Positions 11,476 to 24,043 of a stretch of DNA of 64,000 nucleotides are shown in pieces (the first letter of the stretch is position 1; each line of letters opens with the position of its first letter). This stretch comes from Toxonevra muliebris (Eukaryota; Arthropoda; Insecta; Diptera; Pallopteridae): positions 66,210,852 to 66,274,851 of the forward strand of contig OY829329.1 in the NCBI GenBank assembly GCA_963691655.1. Reading direction: 5' to 3'. The position numbers and the translations under genes are program-made. The notes beneath the pieces are model-generated. The model made no database searches. It had not been told where the DNA came from and was given only the letters and a program-made list of their open reading frames with translations.

Positions 11476-13806
11476 CTTTTCTTTAGGTAGTTATTGATGT
11501 TAAATATTTGTATAGTTAATTGAAAAATGAAAAATTAATTAATTCAACGCATACAATTTATTTATGACACTTTAAAAGAAAAGTTATTGCGCAAATTTTT
11601 TTAACATTTTAATATTTTTTTTATTTGTAACACATAAATTTATAATAAATTTGAACGTGAATACCAAAAAACAAAAAAAAAAAAAAAAACCGAAACGGAA
11701 TTCTTCATATCCATGATGTCGTCAATTGAGTGACAAATATCTTTCAATTATCATAAATATAATAATTCGTATATGCATATACGAGTTTTTATATAGCTAC
11801 ATATACGTACATACCTATAAAGTAGAGTTAAATCTTCTTTTAATTTTACGATTGCAAGAACAGGAGAAGTAAAGTGAAAGGAAGAGAAAAGCTGTACGCT
11901 TGATCATTGACAAACACAATATATCGATGCATAAATATTTTATATATGGATGAAGATATATATTTCCAGTAATAATAAATTCTTTTGATACATTTTTTTA
12001 ATATTTTGCATACAATTGGCAACACTGGTTGGTAAATATACCCAAATACACATACTCCCACGCACACACACACACACACACGCAAAAATTTATGAGAAAT
12101 GAACGTACGCCGCGGTGCGTTTTTTTTTTTTTTTTTTTCAATTTCAATATTTCCGCCTTAATGCTTGTGAAAATATTCTCGAATCCGTTCATAAAAATTT
12201 CACTTTTACCGTAAATAAAAATATTGATGTTTTTTATTTTTATTTATTTTTTCATGCTGAACAGAAGAATAAAAAGTAGGGAAATGGAAATGATGACCAA
12301 TGAAAACAAAAAGAGAGAGGGAACTGAAATAAAGCAAAGAGTAGTACAAAGTAATAAGAGAATGGGAGAATGGGAGGCATGAATTGCAGCAGCCAGTGTA
12401 TTTTGTAGCAACTAAAGAAATGCGACATTGTGTAAATATAAAAGGTCATTGTGTGAGCTTAGAATATCAAATACAAACGTACGCTTATAAACACACCACA
12501 CACACATACCAACATATATATACAAATACATATTCAGTTGCAGCTTTACCAAAGTGCGTATTGTCCTTTCAGCATATGTCCTGTTGTTGATTTCGTTTCG
12601 TTGATTCCATCCAACAGTTTGTGAGTTTTTACTGTTTTGCAAAAAAAAAGAAAAAAATACGCCAAGCATTAAAAAAAGAACCAGCAGCACAACGAATTGT
12701 TATTTTATTGTTGCCATCGTAAATAAAGGTTGTATTGAATTACGAATGACATCGCTTATGTTTGTATGCTCTCTCTCTCTCTATCTCTCACTCTCTCTCC
12801 TTCTCGGCTTTTTAACGCTTTTCTCTTAAATACACACGACATTCGCCATTCTCCACCCACACCATCAGCTTTCATGTTGTTGGTGTATTTTTTTTTGCCT
12901 TCTTACCTCCCGAGAGTGTATTAAATCGTTTCAGCCAATTGCCTTCAAATTGACAACAACAGCCACAATAGCAACAACAAAAAACAATACAAAAGTAAAA
13001 GCAGCAGTGACAGTGTAACAGTAGCGCTAAGTGCGACGCTTAAAACATTTATCGTTTTTATTTGCTACAACAAATAGGACTATGAGTACTATATATCAGA
13101 AAGCAAAAGAAAAAAACAAAGACAACAACAACAAATTTAAACAAAATGAAAATTTTCTAAAGCGAAAATCATTTCAGAATGAAAAGGTTATAAAGGGTAT
13201 ATTCTGAAGGAATAAATATACTCAAAAACGGAAATTGAAACAAAAAACGCTAAATATTATATTAGACGCAGGGCTCTTAATGAATATGAACTACGTTGCT
13301 ATGATGTTCTAATATTCACCAAAGAGAACTATTCAGCTAGTTTTATCTTAATGGTTTTAATTAGACTGTGCAACAATTTGGGATTTTACTAATTCAAATG
13401 GCAAATGAATAACTTTTTAAAAGGTAATTCGGGCTCGCTCATTCCGACTCTGTACTCAGATTTCCTTCGGTGATCCCAACTCCTTTTTAATTGAAAAAGT
13501 TTTCTTCAAAGATTGTTCGTTGTTTTTTTTTTTTCAACAGTAAATCCAGTATAAAGGCATTATAGCAACAAAAAAATGTTTAGGCTTTCAAAGATTAATT
13601 TCTGAGAAAAAGTTCAACCTAGGTGGTTTTGAGCTTCAAAGCCTTCAACTATTTTTTAATGGAGAAAATTTTCCCCGAAGAATGTTGAATTTTTTCCAAC
13701 AATTACAATAATAATATTTCAATTTTCTGCCAAAATCCAATACGCGCTAATTATTTTGGTGAAACAATTTCTATTCTACGTTAATTTCAATAATTTAATC
13801 TCTTAA
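11476..13806. other. non-coding spacer with simple repeats
   Basis: Contains poly(A) (11673-11690), CA repeats (12061-12082), poly(T) (12120-12139) and a CT/GAGA tract at 12770-12802. No gene was recognised. The GAGA tract may be regulatory, but there is no direct support. Confidence 0.5.
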
Positions 13807-13942
13807 GGCGGATTCGCCGACTGAGTGCTTAACTCTCTTTTCGTTTTTTTTTTGATATGAAATTTTTCACTCTCTTAAATTGGGAGCGTAAAAACTTCAT
13901 ATAAAAAAAATTACGAAAAGAGAATGTGGTACTCGAGCAGAG
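13807..13942. mobile_element. foldback MITE, family A, copy 3
   Basis: The left terminus GGCGGATTCGCCGACTGAGT matches copy 1. The internal block ctctcttaaattgggagcg is shared with the other copies, as is the facing CGTTTTTTTT/AAAAAAATTACG pair. The right terminus is eroded after GAATGTGGTACTCG. Confidence 0.55.
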
Positions 13943-14289
13943 AGAGAGAGCAAATTTCAGCACAACTACATGACTCCATTTACAGTTGCAATCGCATTCA
14001 AATCTATTTCTAATTTGACCAGCAACAAAACATGAAAAAGAGAGAAGTGAGAGCAAGAATACAAAACAGAAGAAGAAGAATGAAAAAAAAAATTTATTTT
14101 GTTTTGAAATTCAACAGATGTTGTTTCTGTTGTAGTCGTTAATTAATTCCATTCTCTCGACTACCAACTCCAATTGAGAGAGTTTGCCGTTTCAGTTATG
14201 CAATCGCAAGACTGCAGTTCTCTGTGTGTTTATAACATAAAAAGGAACTAGCTTTTTGTGAATTCAGTGCTAGGGGCTGGTCTCTATTT

Positions 14290-14700
14290 CTTATGGTTCG
14301 TTTTCACATTCAAGTAACTAGCGCAAATTGATTCGTGCATGCAAATTTGCACAAATAAAACTGAATTGGTGCCTTCATTTTAACGTTCAGTTTAATTTCG
14401 CAAATTTTTCCGCCACCAGTAAACCAGCACAGTTGAATAAAAAAAAAAAACAAAATCACACCGAAAATGCAAAAGCCACGAGCAAGTCAAAAGAAATTCG
14501 CGTTATAAGTTGGGGTGTTGTTTATACGTTCATGCATTTGCGGCAACCACATGCAAATTATCTGACCGATCCAGATTCGCACAAGTCAAACTTTCTACTT
14601 TGCGCAAGTGAACGATTTTGGTTTTAATGCAACAATTTACTTGTGCAAATCGGACTTGCGCAAGCCAATTTGCGCCAATTCTTGAGTGTGAAAACGGACC
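14290..14700. mobile_element. long-TIR MITE, family B
   Basis: A roughly 410-bp element with imperfect inverted repeats of about 70 bp. The left begins ATGGTTCGTTTTCACATTCA and continues through GCGCAAATTG and ATTTGCACAA. The right end, reverse-complemented, begins ATGGTCCGTTTTCACACTCA with the same following words. The open frames inside (for example 14328-14627) are by-products of the repeat. Confidence 0.6.
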
Positions 14701-14827
14701 ATTATGCTTGGTTTTCATTGTGTTATATTCCCTATCAAAGAGAGAGAAAGAGAGAATTTCCTATATGAAATTTGCCAACATGCTGGCATATTGTATTGAA
14801 TTTGACATAGTGAAAACCGGGCATTAG
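14701..14827. mobile_element. small MITE, family C, copy 1
   Basis: An approximately 125-bp element with ends ATTATGCTTGGTTTTCATTG and, reverse-complemented, CTAATGCCCGGTTTTCACTA. It abuts family B. The interior carries GAGAGAAAGAG and the palindrome-like word AATTTCCTATATGAAATT. A second copy is at 24970-25086. Confidence 0.55.
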
Positions 14828-16555
14828 TTCGAACAGTCTTACACCTGTTTTGCCTGCTGTTTTCGAGGTTCTTCTTTCTCCAAGTGAAAAATGGATTTCT
14901 AGTTAAGGCAAATAAATTTAAATTAAAGCAAATACATTTTTTTGTTTTTGAGCACACGCACTCCTCCACCCCCTCACCCTTTCACTCCCCACATTTCTCA
15001 AAATAAATTTGTTGTTTTAAAAATAACACGATGATTCTCTTTTTAAATTATATTTAATATTTGTTTATTTATTCTATATATTTAAAAATGAATACTTTAT
15101 TAAATGTATTCTGTCAGATATTATTCATAAAAGGAACAATGGAAGGAAGGAGGGCGGTTGTATTAAATTGAAAAAATTCCAATTTTCATCATCATTATCA
15201 TTTTAACACCATCATCATCACTATTTATTGTACCAAAGCAAACATTATCAACATCAAAAATATTTTGACAAAAGGAATACGCGAAGTGTATGTGTGGATG
15301 TATGTACGTGCATAAATGAATATGTGAATGAGCGTGTGTATGTTAGTATGTTTGCTGCTGTCTATTCACCGTTGCGTTTTTTACTTTTCTTCTCTTCTAT
15401 TTATTTCTTCCTAATACGAAGTGAAGAAAAGCGACAACAAGCGTGTACGTCATAATAATTCATTCATATAGAAATCCACTTTCTTCGAGACTTTCACATT
15501 CTTTCGTACAACACAAAAAAAAAAACAAAAATTTTACATGGATATATGCGAAATATGAGTAGGAGGAAATTTCAAGAGAATATTTGTAGAAGGTGGGGAA
15601 ATGAAGGGAGAAGAGGAAATCGGTTCTTATATCCTGCTAGACGATTTCTGTTGCATAAGTTTTGTATGAGTGGGAAGGGAACGAAAGAGAGAAGTGATTT
15701 TTTTTTTGTTGCGTGTGAAATGGTATTTTGTGTATATTTTCTCTTATGTGTGCCACCGCTCAACGGGGGGGGTACTTAGGTGGTGGCAGTGGTGGGAAGC
15801 AGGAAATATTTGTGTATAGTGAGAATATCACTCGCTCATGCCAATGTGTGCAGACACACACTCCCACACACATATTCATACTAAATACATATAAAGAAAT
15901 AATCAACATGGCGTTAGTCATGTAATTCATGCTGAATTTATTATCATTTTCTTTACCATTTTTATTTTTTCTACTTTCTTCCGTTTTTCTTTTCTTGCTT
16001 CATTTTCTTTTAGTTTGAGGCACTTCCGCAGGAATTCGGTGTTGCAAAAATGCGCTAAAAATGTGTGTTCCACCATGGAAATAATATTTTGACAAGCATA
16101 ATTTATGTTTTGATTTTGATTGGTTTTATTGTATGTAAGTAAGAGCGAGAATCATACTTTTAGGTAATATCTGTATGTATATTTTTATGTAGTCGGTACA
16201 TATTTATATTTTTGCTGTTCATTTTTCTCACGCATTTCTCAAGATAATAAATACTCATACCTATTCATGAAATAATAATTTCAATTTCAAGTGGTCGCTT
16301 TCATTTCAAAGAAGATGAATAATAAAAAATAATTTCGAGCTATATACAGCGGAAAAAAGTTGTCTGGTTTTGAAGTTTTCTATATCATTCTGGTAGCAGT
16401 TTTTCAATTTCAGAGCAAGGGTAGTACTCTAGAACAGGGATGTGCCTTGGAGCCCGTATGGTATTGCTGAAATGAGAGAGAGAAGAGCAAGTGTGGGAGA
16501 GTCTGATTTGTTGTGTGTTGGAGAGAGAGCATCAGTGCACTGCAACCGTAGTATT
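14828..16555. other. non-coding spacer
   Basis: AT-rich DNA with scattered CA, GT and ATC repeats. Open frames such as 15546-15779 have no recognisable family and no splice context that would support them. Confidence 0.5.
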
Positions 16556-16710
16556 AAGCCCAAATTACAATAGCGCGTCGTGGCAGCGGCAGTGGCAGTA
16601 AAACAAAATCAGCTGTTCGCTGCCAGTAAATTTAGAAATGGGCCTAACCAAAGCAGCGCTGCAAACTGCCACTACTTTACTGCCATGACGCGCTTTTTTA
16701 ATTTAGGCTT
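16556..16710. mobile_element. short MITE, family D
   Basis: A 155-bp element with inverted ends. The left is AAGCCCAAATTACAATAGCG followed by CGTCGTGGCAG. The right, reverse-complemented, is AAGCCTAAATTAAAAAAGCG followed by CGTCATGGCAG. The repeated word GGCAGTGGCAGTAAA occurs near both ends. No coding capacity. Confidence 0.6.
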
Positions 16711-19620
16711 TGGTTATTTGAACCAATTAAATGTTATTATTCTCTATGTGTACTCTCTCTTTTAGTACACACACACACACACGTGTGCGATCCGCCTACT
16801 TGAAAAAAACCTTAGCCAAGTAAATTTATTTACTCCCAAAATCAAAAAAAAAAACATTGATAAAGAAAAGTAAAAGATGAAAATAATAAACGCAAACATT
16901 CAAAGTAAAGAAAAAAAGAGAAAGTAAAACAACAATAAATGTCAAAACAAATACATATAACATTTACATGGTTGTAATTTATAAAGCACCAAAATGCCAT
17001 CGAGCTCACACTCATACAACAACAACAAAAATTGAAAGCAGCAATAATGAACGAAAGAGAGCAAGAGCACGATGTAAAGGTACCAATAAGGAAAAACAAA
17101 ACGCACGCAGAGTTGAAAATCTGCAACCTAAGCGGAAGAAAATTACAAATACGTGCGACAAACGCAAATTAGTGTGCGTTTTTTTTTTTTGCTGTTGCTG
17201 TTGCCGTTGTGGTTGTTGTTGCGTTTTTACTTTGTTTTGAAATAATGCGACTCAACCAAACATGTATGTGTGAGCGTGTCGTGTGTGTGTCGCGCGCGTT
17301 TGCCGCTTCCGTTTCCTGTATTTACACTATATTGCTTGCCATATACAATAAAGGCGTATATATGTACATGTATGTGTGTGCATGTGATATCTACTATGAT
17401 TTCTACACTTTATCTAAGCCATGCTTGCACTCTTTAAATAAACACACAAAAAAATATTTAATAAAATTTATCTAAAAAGCGACAACAACAACAACAACTA
17501 GGTTCAAAAAGTAGCACAACAAAAACCAACATGATGAAACAGCTGCGCGACTACAATCAAATAATCGTTAAGGTCTTTTGAATCCTTGAGGCCTGTTTGT
17601 GTCTATGCCGTCGCACAAAAACGAAGTACATAAATACAAAAAAAAAAACAACTAAAAATAAATAAAAATATACATAAACAGCATAGAAAAGAAGCAACGT
17701 CTCCTTGTAACATTCTGGGGACATTCTTTTTTAAAGGCTTCTTGCTTTTCGATTTTTTGCTGTGTTTTTGCTTTTGTTTTGCTTTTTGCTTTCTACTTTA
17801 TACTTTCTACTCAGCTATAATGCCCCAGAGTCGTCTTCTCGGTTTTGCTTTGGTTTTTTCGCTTAACATTATCGCGTAGCATTGGGATTATTTTTATTCT
17901 GATTATATTCGTTTTTATTGCTTGCGAGGCTGCTGAATGTTTGCAATGAAAAGACACCCGCACACACACATACACACACAAAGGATATACTGGCACTACT
18001 ACCAGTCACGCCGAGTCATGTTCAAAAGAGTAAACATAACAACAACAACAACAGCAGCAGTAGCAGCAACAAAAAAAAACAAATTGCCTTAAAAGCATTC
18101 GAGACTAACTTTGTGGAATTTATTATTTTCGCAGTTTTTTATTTTTTTTTTTTTTTTGTTCTGGATCTTGTTGTTTTTGTTCGTTGTTGTTTTTATGCAT
18201 TTTTGGGCGATTTTTTTCTTTTTCTTTTTTGCTGTTGTTGTTTTTTATTTGGAATATGAAACATGACATTCAAAATGTTACACAAAATAAATAATATTAA
18301 ATCAAAATATTGTATCTAATAAATATTTGGTGCATGCTTTTGGTGACGATTATCATATGCCCACATATTTAGTATTTACATTTAAATATTTATATAGACG
18401 CCGTGTAGTGCGTGTTATATTTCGTTTATGACTGATACTAGAATCGAACTTGGATTTTTTCGCTTGGTAATCCAAGTTCTTTCCATTTCCCTATAAGAAT
18501 TTCCGATCACACATAACCGAGCTAGGGTTACTTGCCAGCGTTGGGTCGCAAACAGAAGCTAATTCGCTTTGATCCGGTACTGACATCAAGCACTCCTACT
18601 AAGAATATGTTGACCAAATGCAATCAATAAGAATATAAAGTTGGATCGGGCATACTCTGAGACGACAAATAGTGTGTAGTAGTGTTTTTGAAGTGAAACT
18701 TCTTTTCTCTTGTCCTAGAGTAAAACCAACCGGATGTGACGTCGCGCGTAAGTTTGCAATGCGACATAATATTGTCGAGCAATGTACATGAGGGGCTAAA
18801 TATCAATATTCCGTAACTGAATTCACGAGCAAACTATATAGTTCCATTCGATTCATAAATAGTTTTAATTCAATATAAAATATTAATTACACACACACAT
18901 ACACACGCCTATGGCAGAAAGAACAATGTGTAGCGTGCCATCTTAAAGTTTAGGACATTTCACACACAGATGGCGCAAATGTCCAAGGAATTACATGAAG
19001 ATGTCGCACACAAAAAGAGTTCGCTACAATTGTCATCGACATTACCGGTACAGAGTTGCAATTTTTGTTCTAGCATTAATGCCAAAAAAAAATTGATTGT
19101 GTATTAACGAACACAAGGCAGAAGTCAATGTGAATCAATAAGAAATGAAGAAATATGACTGAAAATAACGTGAAAATCAAAGAAAAAGGAAAAACTACAC
19201 TTGAAAACCAGTAAAAGCGACCCGAAATAAAAATAAAAGTCCTTCTGTGAGAATCTTAAGGAAAATTGGATGTTTGTATACACAAACGATACGATGCGAT
19301 AAAATGACACGAAAAACACCCACGGGTGAAAAAAATGTATTTCCAGAGTCAAGTGATGCGCTCATTACAACAATATTTTCGATGTACCGACCCTGATTAC
19401 AAGCACTGCTCCGACCCTGACAACCCTGACGCATCATTTACAGCAAATTCACGTGATGCTATATACACCTGCGGTCACACAAATCTTACCAATCCATATG
19501 TTGAATACCGAGGTCCTTCAACATTTTCTGAAGCAAAAAAAAAAAAAATATTAAAACGATTATTTTATTTATTTTTATCTTAAACATGTGGACATAATGG
19601 TAGTTTATTACTGATCAAAA
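16711..19620. other. non-coding spacer with simple repeats
   Basis: Holds GTT/CAA trinucleotide runs (17188-17225, 18031-18085), poly(T) (18142-18158) and CA runs. A strong hairpin (GAACTTGGATT with AATCCAAGTTC) lies at 18448-18476. No gene was recognised. Confidence 0.5.
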
Positions 19621-19624
19621 CTTA

Positions 19625-20065
19625 TTGATTTTGCACGGTGGCTTGGTGCGGAGTCATCCTGGAAAGTAGCCTCACTGAAGTGTTTGTATTGTTGGCACGA
19701 CAGAGCCCGTTATGGTCCTCCATATAAAAAGCAAAGAATTCCGTGCATAATAAGAAAAACATTGCCAAATTATTTGACTATGGGGATGCTGGACTGTTCT
19801 TATTACACACCTGACCTTAAATCTTTCTACTGGTAAACGTCGCACATATGGAAGATTGTCGGTACAGTGCAAGTTAAATTTGGTTTCATAGGACGTTATT
19901 ACGTTTCGCTATTGGTTAATAGTCCAATAAATAAAATAATCAACTTGATTTTTTTACAGCGGCAAAAAATATTTAAGGACATTGGTATTGAACATATGGA
20001 TTGGCCTGGAAACTTTCCAGATTTGAGTCCAAATCGACCATTTATGGCACATTTTGAAAAGTAAA
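19625..20065. pseudogene. rearranged Tc1/mariner transposase fossil
   Basis: Two pieces of one transposase lie in opposite orientation. On the minus strand (about 19820-19630) the blocks IIWQCFSYY and, after a stop, FQDDSAPSHRAKSI match the WGCFS and second-aspartate (QDNAP.H) regions of Tc1/mariner enzymes. On the plus strand (19996-20064) HMDWPGNFPDLSPN matches the DWPGNSPDLNPIE block that carries the last catalytic residue. The normal order on one strand is broken, so an inversion has split the gene. Stops and frameshifts confirm it is dead. Confidence 0.7.
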
Positions 20066-20210
20066 GTAACTCAGCATAATCAGTTGCTGAGATTCCTTAG
20101 CAAGATTGGCTAGTCTGACAGCCTGTGAACAGGTTACTATCGGGGGTACAATAGATCTCTTAAGGTCGTAGTACATCACACCCTTTCTAATCTATCTATC
20201 TATCTATCAG
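20066..20210 (+). repeat. possible retroelement 3' end with (TCTA)n tail
   Basis: A stretch of ordinary composition ends in a TCTA microsatellite (20191-20210, about five units). This is the form taken by the 3' ends of some LINEs or SINEs. No coding region was recognised in it, so the assignment is weak. Confidence 0.25.
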
Positions 20211-21556
20211 CATAAATCACAGAGTAAACTGGACCTAAGAATAATTTTGGAAAAAGTTTGAGAAAGATAAATTTCAAACAGTGTTTTACAAAACCATGTT
20301 TAGTCAATGCCTACACGAATCGAAGCTGTTATTGCATCTAAAGTCGAGTCGACATCTTATTAAACATCATATTTCAAAATTGCTTTATCTAATGTTCAAG
20401 AAAACAAAACACAAATTTTCCTAAATTGCTTAAAAATTGAAAAATTTTTAAAAACAAAATAAATATATGAAAATAAATGTTATTCCTTTTTTTATTTTAT
20501 ATAAAAAAGAAGAAAAATACACATTTTAAATCAATAAAAGTTTGTTAAATAGCGTATATTTGTCTATTGAATACATGTTTAAAAAATTATGAATGTGGTT
20601 CAAACATACGCGGAAAATTTTAAAAAGTACTGCGAAAAATTTCTACTTGTTAAACCTTATCGAACAATTTAAGTTAACTTACTTTGATGTTTGCATGTTA
20701 TTTTTTTAATTAATTCACTTTTTCTGGCACTGCTAAAAATTTTGTTACTCTTTTTTTTTAACACGCGGTCAGGTAACACTTATATACCTTTCACGCTCTA
20801 AACTTGAAATTACATGAAAAGTTTGTTTTCGTCATGACAAACAATACTGTATATTAACTTAACGGATGCCAGTAAGATATAACGAAGAAATCGATGCTGT
20901 GCCGAATCTGACGGCGATCCGACCATGACATTAGGCTGGGGCGGTTTGGCAACAAATACCAAGCCGTCGAAATTACGATTCCTCTTGCCATTACGAAGAA
21001 AAAGTTCTTCAATGTCATAGGTCTAAAATGAGTTTCGAGGTTCCGGAATTTGATTTTTTATATAGAATTTTCAAAGCACTTGGAAATTTTGTAATTGTTA
21101 TTTTACACGTTAAATTCCTCTCGTCTTTAAATTTACATCCAAACCAAGCATTTTCCTGCCCGCTGAAGTCCACGACCCTATCGTATACCAATATATGCGT
21201 GTGTAGATGTAAGTGTGCATGTTTGCTTCTTGGCACAGATTTCTTCCTAACTGGATTACATTTCAAACAATGAATATTATTAATGAAATAAATGATTTTT
21301 CAAAATATTCTATTGCCATTGTTTAAATAAATTATGTAAATGAATAATAACCATGAAAATTAAATACAATTTTCATGCTTTTCAAAATGAATTAACTTGT
21401 TACTCTTTGTTACTTAACTTTCCAAACCAAATCGATAAAAGAAAAGGAAAAACTTTTTACGCAATTGTTGTTCTTATTTGTAGGTATTGTTGAATCTTCT
21501 TCTATTGTATGTATATACTATATACTTATATCTGTATGCGAGCGTGTACTTGCGAG

Positions 21557-22469
21557 CAGGGCCGTAGCCAGGATTTTTTTTTTCGAGGGGGAGGGGGTTG
21601 TTTTCATTCAAAGAAAATTGACATTGACTTGCCATTACTGATGATGAGCCCGACCTCAAAACAATTACCAAAAATACTAAAAATAGTCAGAGGCTCATTT
21701 TTTTCAAATGATTATCAGTGGGAATTCGGGCCATGATAAGGAATCCAGATGAGGTTGGCTTATATTCCCAAAATTCGTGCAGTTACTGCATTGAAAGAGG
21801 TCTTCTGAGCAATAATGGGTTAAATAATTAATTACATTTTAAGATTGTTTCCTAAAACTTTGGAGCTGATCTACTACTACTGCTCTACATGGGTTTTGCG
21901 AATAAAATGGCTCCTAGTGTTTGTGAATGAATTTTTTATACTGAACACGAATCTGAGTTCAAAAATTTCCCATCACGTCACGTTTTAAAAAAAAATGGGA
22001 TGGAAAACCCTAAAATAGAATTTTTGGCCATTTTTAAAAATTGGAGAGCTGAACACTGACGTGCTACAAACTTCAAAATCCAGGAATTATAAGCTGAATC
22101 ATGCCCTTCCAATTGAGCCCTAAACCCGAAACTATAAATCAAAAACAGTTACTGACCTAGAAAAACTATCAATGCAGAATTGCTCAGTATCACCTTCTCT
22201 TTTTGTATCCAAAGTCAAACCTCATGTCAAAGAAAACAAATCGGATCTGGTCGCATAGTGTAACTAAGATTTCAAGTTAATTTTTTTATATTTGACTCTT
22301 TAGAAAGAAACCGATGGAAGTAAAAAATATTTAAAAACTGTTCAATAGATTTTATTTTGACTTTTTTTCATCCACTGGCAATTAATATCAAAAATAGAAG
22401 AAAGTTTCCACATTTCGGGGGGGGCGGGGGGGCAGAGCCCCCAAAACCTCCGCCCTAAATACGGCCTTG
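21557..22469. mobile_element. hAT-superfamily element 3 (non-autonomous, 913 bp)
   Basis: The left end is CAGGGCCGTAGCCAGG. The right end, reverse-complemented, is CAAGGCCGTATTTAGGG. A perfect 8-bp duplication CTTGCGAG flanks it (21549-21556 and 22470-22477). G-rich tracts lie just inside both ends (21585-21600 and 22418-22432). I could not recognise a transposase frame. The insertion split an unrelated sequence that reads through cleanly if the element and one duplication are removed. Confidence 0.85.
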
Positions 22470-23367
22470 CTTGCGAGCATCTTATACATATGTTTATGTG
22501 TATGTATTCTTGTAATGCCTTAAAAGTTACTTACAAATGTTTTTGTTTATTTAATAAAAGCGCAATTTAATTTTCTTCTAATTACTTTGAAGCAAGTTTC
22601 CAAAAAAAAAAAAAAAAAAAAAAAATAGAAGAAAATTTTGTTACATTTTGTTGTTGTTATGTTGTTGTTGCTATCATTTTGTTTATTACAGCAAATACAA
22701 TCGGAAGCATGTGCTATGTACCACATGTGTTTATTTATGTTTTTATGTGTCTAAGGATGTGTTTGGGTAGATGTGTGAGTGTGTGTGTGCGTGTGTGTTT
22801 TAGTAAAGTTGTCATTTCATTTTATTCATAATAACAGCAACAACAAAAACGAACATTAACATGCATGTAATTTAATTTTTTTATTGCAATTTTTCTTTTC
22901 TTTTAATTTTATGCGATTTTTACGTTTATGTTTGCACGTTTTCTGCTTTTCTTTTTTTTTTTTTTGTTTCTTTACTTGTTATTTTGAATGTTTTGTTTGC
23001 GCACATTTTAATTTAATGTTTTTCTTACAAATAAATTACCAAAAACAAATAAACATTCAAAGAAACTTGAGTCACTCGTGTGACTTTTGCTCTAGTTTGG
23101 CGGTTATTTAAAAATCATTGCACATGTTTGCGTGTGTGATTTTAAATTATCTTTAATAATTTTAAACAGAAATTTTTAGTACTGTTTTTATTTTTATTAT
23201 CATGAAAATTATTTCTTATTAATCAATACGAACATTTTGTTTACTCTCGATTTTCTCTCTTCTCTTATTTCATTATGCTGAGTAGATCCGTTAGACTGAA
23301 TTCACACGAGAGATCATTTGAAACCACACCAATCTCTCTTAAAAAATTCTTATTCAGTAACAACGAT
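22470..23367. other. non-coding spacer
   Basis: Contains a 24-bp poly(A) (22602-22626), GTT/ATTTTG repeats and GT runs. Nothing resembling a gene was seen. Confidence 0.5.
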
Positions 23368-24043
23368 CATTGACGACGGCAGCTACACGACTACATCTGT
23401 CAAATTATAAAAACAATAGCCCTGTTCACACTTTAGAGTAAAGTGCTGGTTAACGGAGTAACAGATTAAAAGTGTAACACAAAATTGCTCTACAATAACA
23501 AAATATATGGCATTTGCTTTTACCCACACTTTACACTTTTCTCTGGTTTGACCCTTGAGTAAAATATTTGTTACTCTGTTACTCTAAGTAAGAGAGAAAA
23601 TTAGTGTTGCCTACTTCTTGATTTGTATGACAACCAAAAATAAAACACAAAAGTTTGTTGCCAGCGCATTAAATTGGGAACATTGATCGCAGAGAGTGCA
23701 CTATCTCAGTTTCAGATGCGTTCACGGTCTAGGGTAATACATTACATTTTTACTCCGTTACTCAGCACTTTACTCTAAAGAGTGAATAGGGCTAATATGT
23801 TCTTATGGAGACGATTATTTTGGCGACGACACGACCACCGACCACAATTGCGGCTGTAGCCAATTTTAAATCTTTTTCTAATTTTTCAAGCGACAGAGAG
23901 AGAAGAGAGTTTGCTTTTATTGTTTTGACTGTGTTTGCTGCAGGTGGTGCCGCTTCCATTGTGTTTAGTCGCTGACTGCACGGCGACAGTTGTAGCGGAC
24001 AGAATTTCGTAGTCGTGTGTTCGTGTAGCTGCTGTCGTCAATG
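23368..24043. mobile_element. foldback MITE, family E, carrying a nested MITE
   Basis: The left end CATTGACGACGGCAGCTACA is matched by the reverse complement of the right end, CATTGACGACAGCAGCTACA. Both continue into CGACTAC and CTGTC. The element between them is interrupted by MITE F (23418-23793). Confidence 0.6.
23418..23793. mobile_element. MITE, family F, nested in family E
   Basis: Inverted ends of roughly 45 bp. The left starts AGCCCTGTTCACACTTTAGA, then GTAAAGTGCTG and AACGGAGTAA. The right, reverse-complemented, starts AGCCCTATTCACTCTTTAGA with the same following words. A possible AAT duplication flanks it. No coding frame inside. Confidence 0.7.

Noticed and set aside
14328..14627. 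Frame of 99 codons
   Set aside because: Lies within the inverted ends of MITE family B and has no family resemblance.
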